From contig CALWRF010000011.1 in the NCBI GenBank assembly GCA_944383885.1, positions 62,001 through 126,000 on the forward strand: DNA of 64,000 bases, in the 5' to 3' direction. Positions within the stretch are counted from its first letter, which is position 1; each line of letters opens with the position of its first letter. Below, piece after piece: positions 62,614 through 64,000 of this stretch. The position numbers and the translations under genes were made by a program. The notes below the pieces were generated by a model. It did no database searches. It saw nothing but the letters and a program-made list of their open reading frames with translations, and had not been told where the DNA came from. This stretch comes from an uncultured Clostridia bacterium (GTDB lineage: Bacteria > Bacillota > Clostridia > Lachnospirales > Anaerotignaceae).

Positions 62614-63780
62614 ATGTATTATATCGACACTTCTTTTGACAGCTTAATTAAGCATGGCGAGGAATTATGCGGCGACCATGTTGAGCAGGCAAGGCTTAAA
62701 GACAGCTGCATACTTGTTTTATCCGACGGGCTTGGCAGTGGTGTAAAGGCAAATATACTTGCCACACTAACATCTAAAATAGCTGTTACGATGCTTAAAG
62801 AAGGCTCAACTCTTGAGGAAACCATAGATACTATAGTACATACCCTTCCGGTATGCAATGAAAGGCATTTGGCTTACTCAACTTTTACAATAGTTAAAAT
62901 ATACAATGACGGACATGGATATGCGGCCGAGTTTGATAATCCGTTTATATTTTTAATAAGAAACGGTGAAAATGTACCGCTTAAACGGCAAAAGAGGGTT
63001 CTTAACAACAAAACAATATATGAATGCAGTTTTTCAATGGATAAAGACACTCTTCTTGTAGCTGTAAGCGATGGAGTTGTACATGCCGGTGTTGGGCGTT
63101 CACTTGATTTAGGCTGGCAGTGGGATAATGTAGATGATTATATCAAAAGCCTTAACATGGATTTTTCAGCTCTTGATGTAACAAATAATATTTTGGACAA
63201 ATGCCGGGATTTATACGAAAATGAGGCTGGGGACGATACAACGGTGCTTTCTGTAAAGATAAAGGCACAAGAGACAATAAATCTTTTTACAGGACCTCCT
63301 AAAAATCCGGCTGAGGATTATAATGTCATAAAAGAGATACTTAATGCTGAGGGGAAGATAGTAGTCTGTGGCGGAACAACGGCAAATATAGTAGCGCGCT
63401 CATTAGGCGCTGAACTTGACGTGGATATTTCAACAATGACACAGGAACTGCCGCCTATAGGCAAAATACCGGGAATTGAACTGGTTACAGAAGGCGTTAT
63501 TACAATTAACAAAGCGCTGGATATAATGCGCGATTATATTGTTCCAGAAAAAAATGCGGCTGCTTTGAAAAAGCTTAATGAAAAAAATTCAGCTTCAATG
63601 CTGGCAGCTCTTATAATAGAAAGATGCGAAAAGCTGAATATGTGGATTGGACAGGCTGTAAATCCGGTTCATCAAAATCCAAAGTATCCTATGGACTTCC
63701 ACTTTAAAATGAAACAGCTGGAAGACTTTATTTCTGTTGTAAGACAAATGGGAAAAGAAGTAAATGTTGTTTATATTTAA
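62614..63780 (+). CDS. SpoIIE/PP2C-type Ser/Thr phosphatase with extra C-terminal domain
   Basis: A 388-residue protein starting at the ATG right after the hydrogenase stop. ILVLSDGLGSGVKANILATLTSKIA, LAYSTFTIVKIYNDGHGYAAEFDNPFIFLIRNGE, LLVAVSDGVVHAGVG and GDDTTVLSVKI are PPM/SpoIIE phosphatase motifs with the metal-binding Asp residues. From about residue 235 a second domain appears (KIVVCGGTTANIVARSLGAELDVDI..IGKIPGIELVTEGVITINKALDIM), which I do not recognise. Coupling with a PAS hydrogenase suggests that H2 or redox state is relayed to dephosphorylation of a partner, perhaps an anti-sigma antagonist; no such partner lies in the window. Confidence 0.86.
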   Translation: MYYIDTSFDSLIKHGEELCGDHVEQARLKDSCILVLSDGLGSGVKANILATLTSKIAVTMLKEGSTLEETIDTIVHTLPVCNERHLAYSTFTIVKIYNDGHGYAAEFDNPFIFLIRNGENVPLKRQKRVLNNKTIYECSFSMDKDTLLVAVSDGVVHAGVGRSLDLGWQWDNVDDYIKSLNMDFSALDVTNNILDKCRDLYENEAGDDTTVLSVKIKAQETINLFTGPPKNPAEDYNVIKEILNAEGKIVVCGGTTANIVARSLGAELDVDISTMTQELPPIGKIPGIELVTEGVITINKALDIMRDYIVPEKNAAALKKLNEKNSASMLAALIIERCEKLNMWIGQAVNPVHQNPKYPMDFHFKMKQLEDFISVVRQMGKEVNVVYI

Positions 63781-63814
63781 TAAAAAGTAGAAGGAATATT
63801 CAAAGGGGAAACGT

Positions 63815-64000
63815 ATGAGTAAATTTGAAAGTAATGTTCAATATATCAAATATCTTGTAAACAGAGAAATTGCAAAAAGATTTCTTGCAAATGAAAATCT
63901 CAACGAGGTAATAGAGGATATAGCTGAGACAATTATACCAGGTCCAAAACCTATTACACGTTGCTGTATTTATAAAGAAAGGCATATTATAGGCGACAGA
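63815..64000 (+). CDS. [FeFe]-hydrogenase, group B-type, N-terminus only (runs off window)
   Basis: Starts at the ATG 63815 after AAAGGGGAAA and is open to base 64000 (62 codons). The sequence FESNVQYIKYLVNREIAKRFL..LNEVIEDIAETIIPGPKPITRCCIYKERHIIGDR resembles the N-terminus of the group B1/B3 [FeFe]-hydrogenase family (TIGR04105 type), in which IIPGPKP.xRCCIYKER precedes the ferredoxin-like and H-cluster domains. It is 34 bases downstream of the phosphatase gene and probably in the same operon. The catalytic part lies outside the window, so activity cannot be judged. Confidence 0.75.
   Translation, partial: MSKFESNVQYIKYLVNREIAKRFLANENLNEVIEDIAETIIPGPKPITRCCIYKERHIIGDR

Noticed and set aside
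1..64000. tRNA, rRNA, CRISPR, insertion sequence or prophage
   Set aside because: Scanning both strands by eye found no T-loop consensus within a cloverleaf, no regularly spaced repeats and no transposase, integrase or phage structural genes.

Overview
The window is one contiguous chromosomal stretch of an AT-rich, anaerobic, endospore-forming Firmicute of the class Clostridia. The gene content resembles Lachnospirales-type genomes, but I cannot place it to genus. The pointers are: an anaerobic (early cobalt insertion) cobalamin pathway, [FeFe]-hydrogenase genes, a complete spoVAA-AE operon, a tyrS T-box leader, RNase J plus RNase G, the IreB/RuvX/DUF1292 trio, the YerC-PcrA-LigA neighbourhood, strong AGGAGG-type ribosome binding sites and frequent TTG starts. 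I saw no tRNA or rRNA gene, CRISPR array, insertion sequence, prophage or att-like repeat. This is mostly core genome with a few accessory-looking loci.

Layout. Bases 1-12785: a tightly packed cobalamin operon, cut at the left edge, running cbiG(partial)-cbiH-cbiJ/E/T fusion-cbiA-cobT-cobU-cobS-cobU-like-cobC-cbiB-cobD-cbiP-cobA-cbiC. Bases 12891-17745: an unknown protein, mtaB, ireB, ruvX, a DUF1292 protein and RNase J, the last preceded by a compact, apparently pseudoknotted leader. Bases 17910-24102: rnhB, yraN, pgeF, a PDZ/DUF512 FeS protein, der, plsY, gpsA. Bases 24182-27883, minus strand: tyrS with its T-box, pepT, and a PflA-like radical SAM gene. Bases 28017-34077: a zinc-ribbon peptide, yerC, pcrA, ligA, an esterase. 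Bases 34215-37869: an iron-uptake module (DUF2325 divergent from feoA-feoA-feoB-Cys-rich peptide). Bases 38069-44540: proS (minus), queA, a GltD-like oxidoreductase, a HAD phosphatase, rarA. Bases 44652-48150: spoVAA-AB-AC-AD-AE and an HD-domain protein.

Bases 48401-50009 (minus) hold an acetyltransferase and a TlpA-like lipoprotein that lacks its redox cysteines. Bases 50289-53290 hold a two-component system followed by a membrane-stalk ORF and an M23 peptidase ORF that together look like a split SpoIVFA. Bases 53550-57509: the conserved TIGR03960-TIGR03936-rng cluster. Bases 57634-60556: purM-purN-purD. Bases 60656-64000: a hydrogen-sensing locus made of a [2Fe-2S] protein, a group-C-like sensory [FeFe]-hydrogenase with a PAS domain, a SpoIIE/PP2C-type phosphatase, and the N-terminus of a group-B-type [FeFe]-hydrogenase cut by the window end.

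The most interesting items are the sensory hydrogenase/phosphatase/hydrogenase locus at the right end, the pseudoknotted RNA-like element before the RNase J gene, the split SpoIVFA pair with its RBS-sequestering hairpin, the CobU-like protein with a damaged nucleotide-binding loop, and the CXXC-less TlpA lipoprotein. Starts were chosen by Shine-Dalgarno spacing and family N-termini. Promoters and terminators were read by eye.
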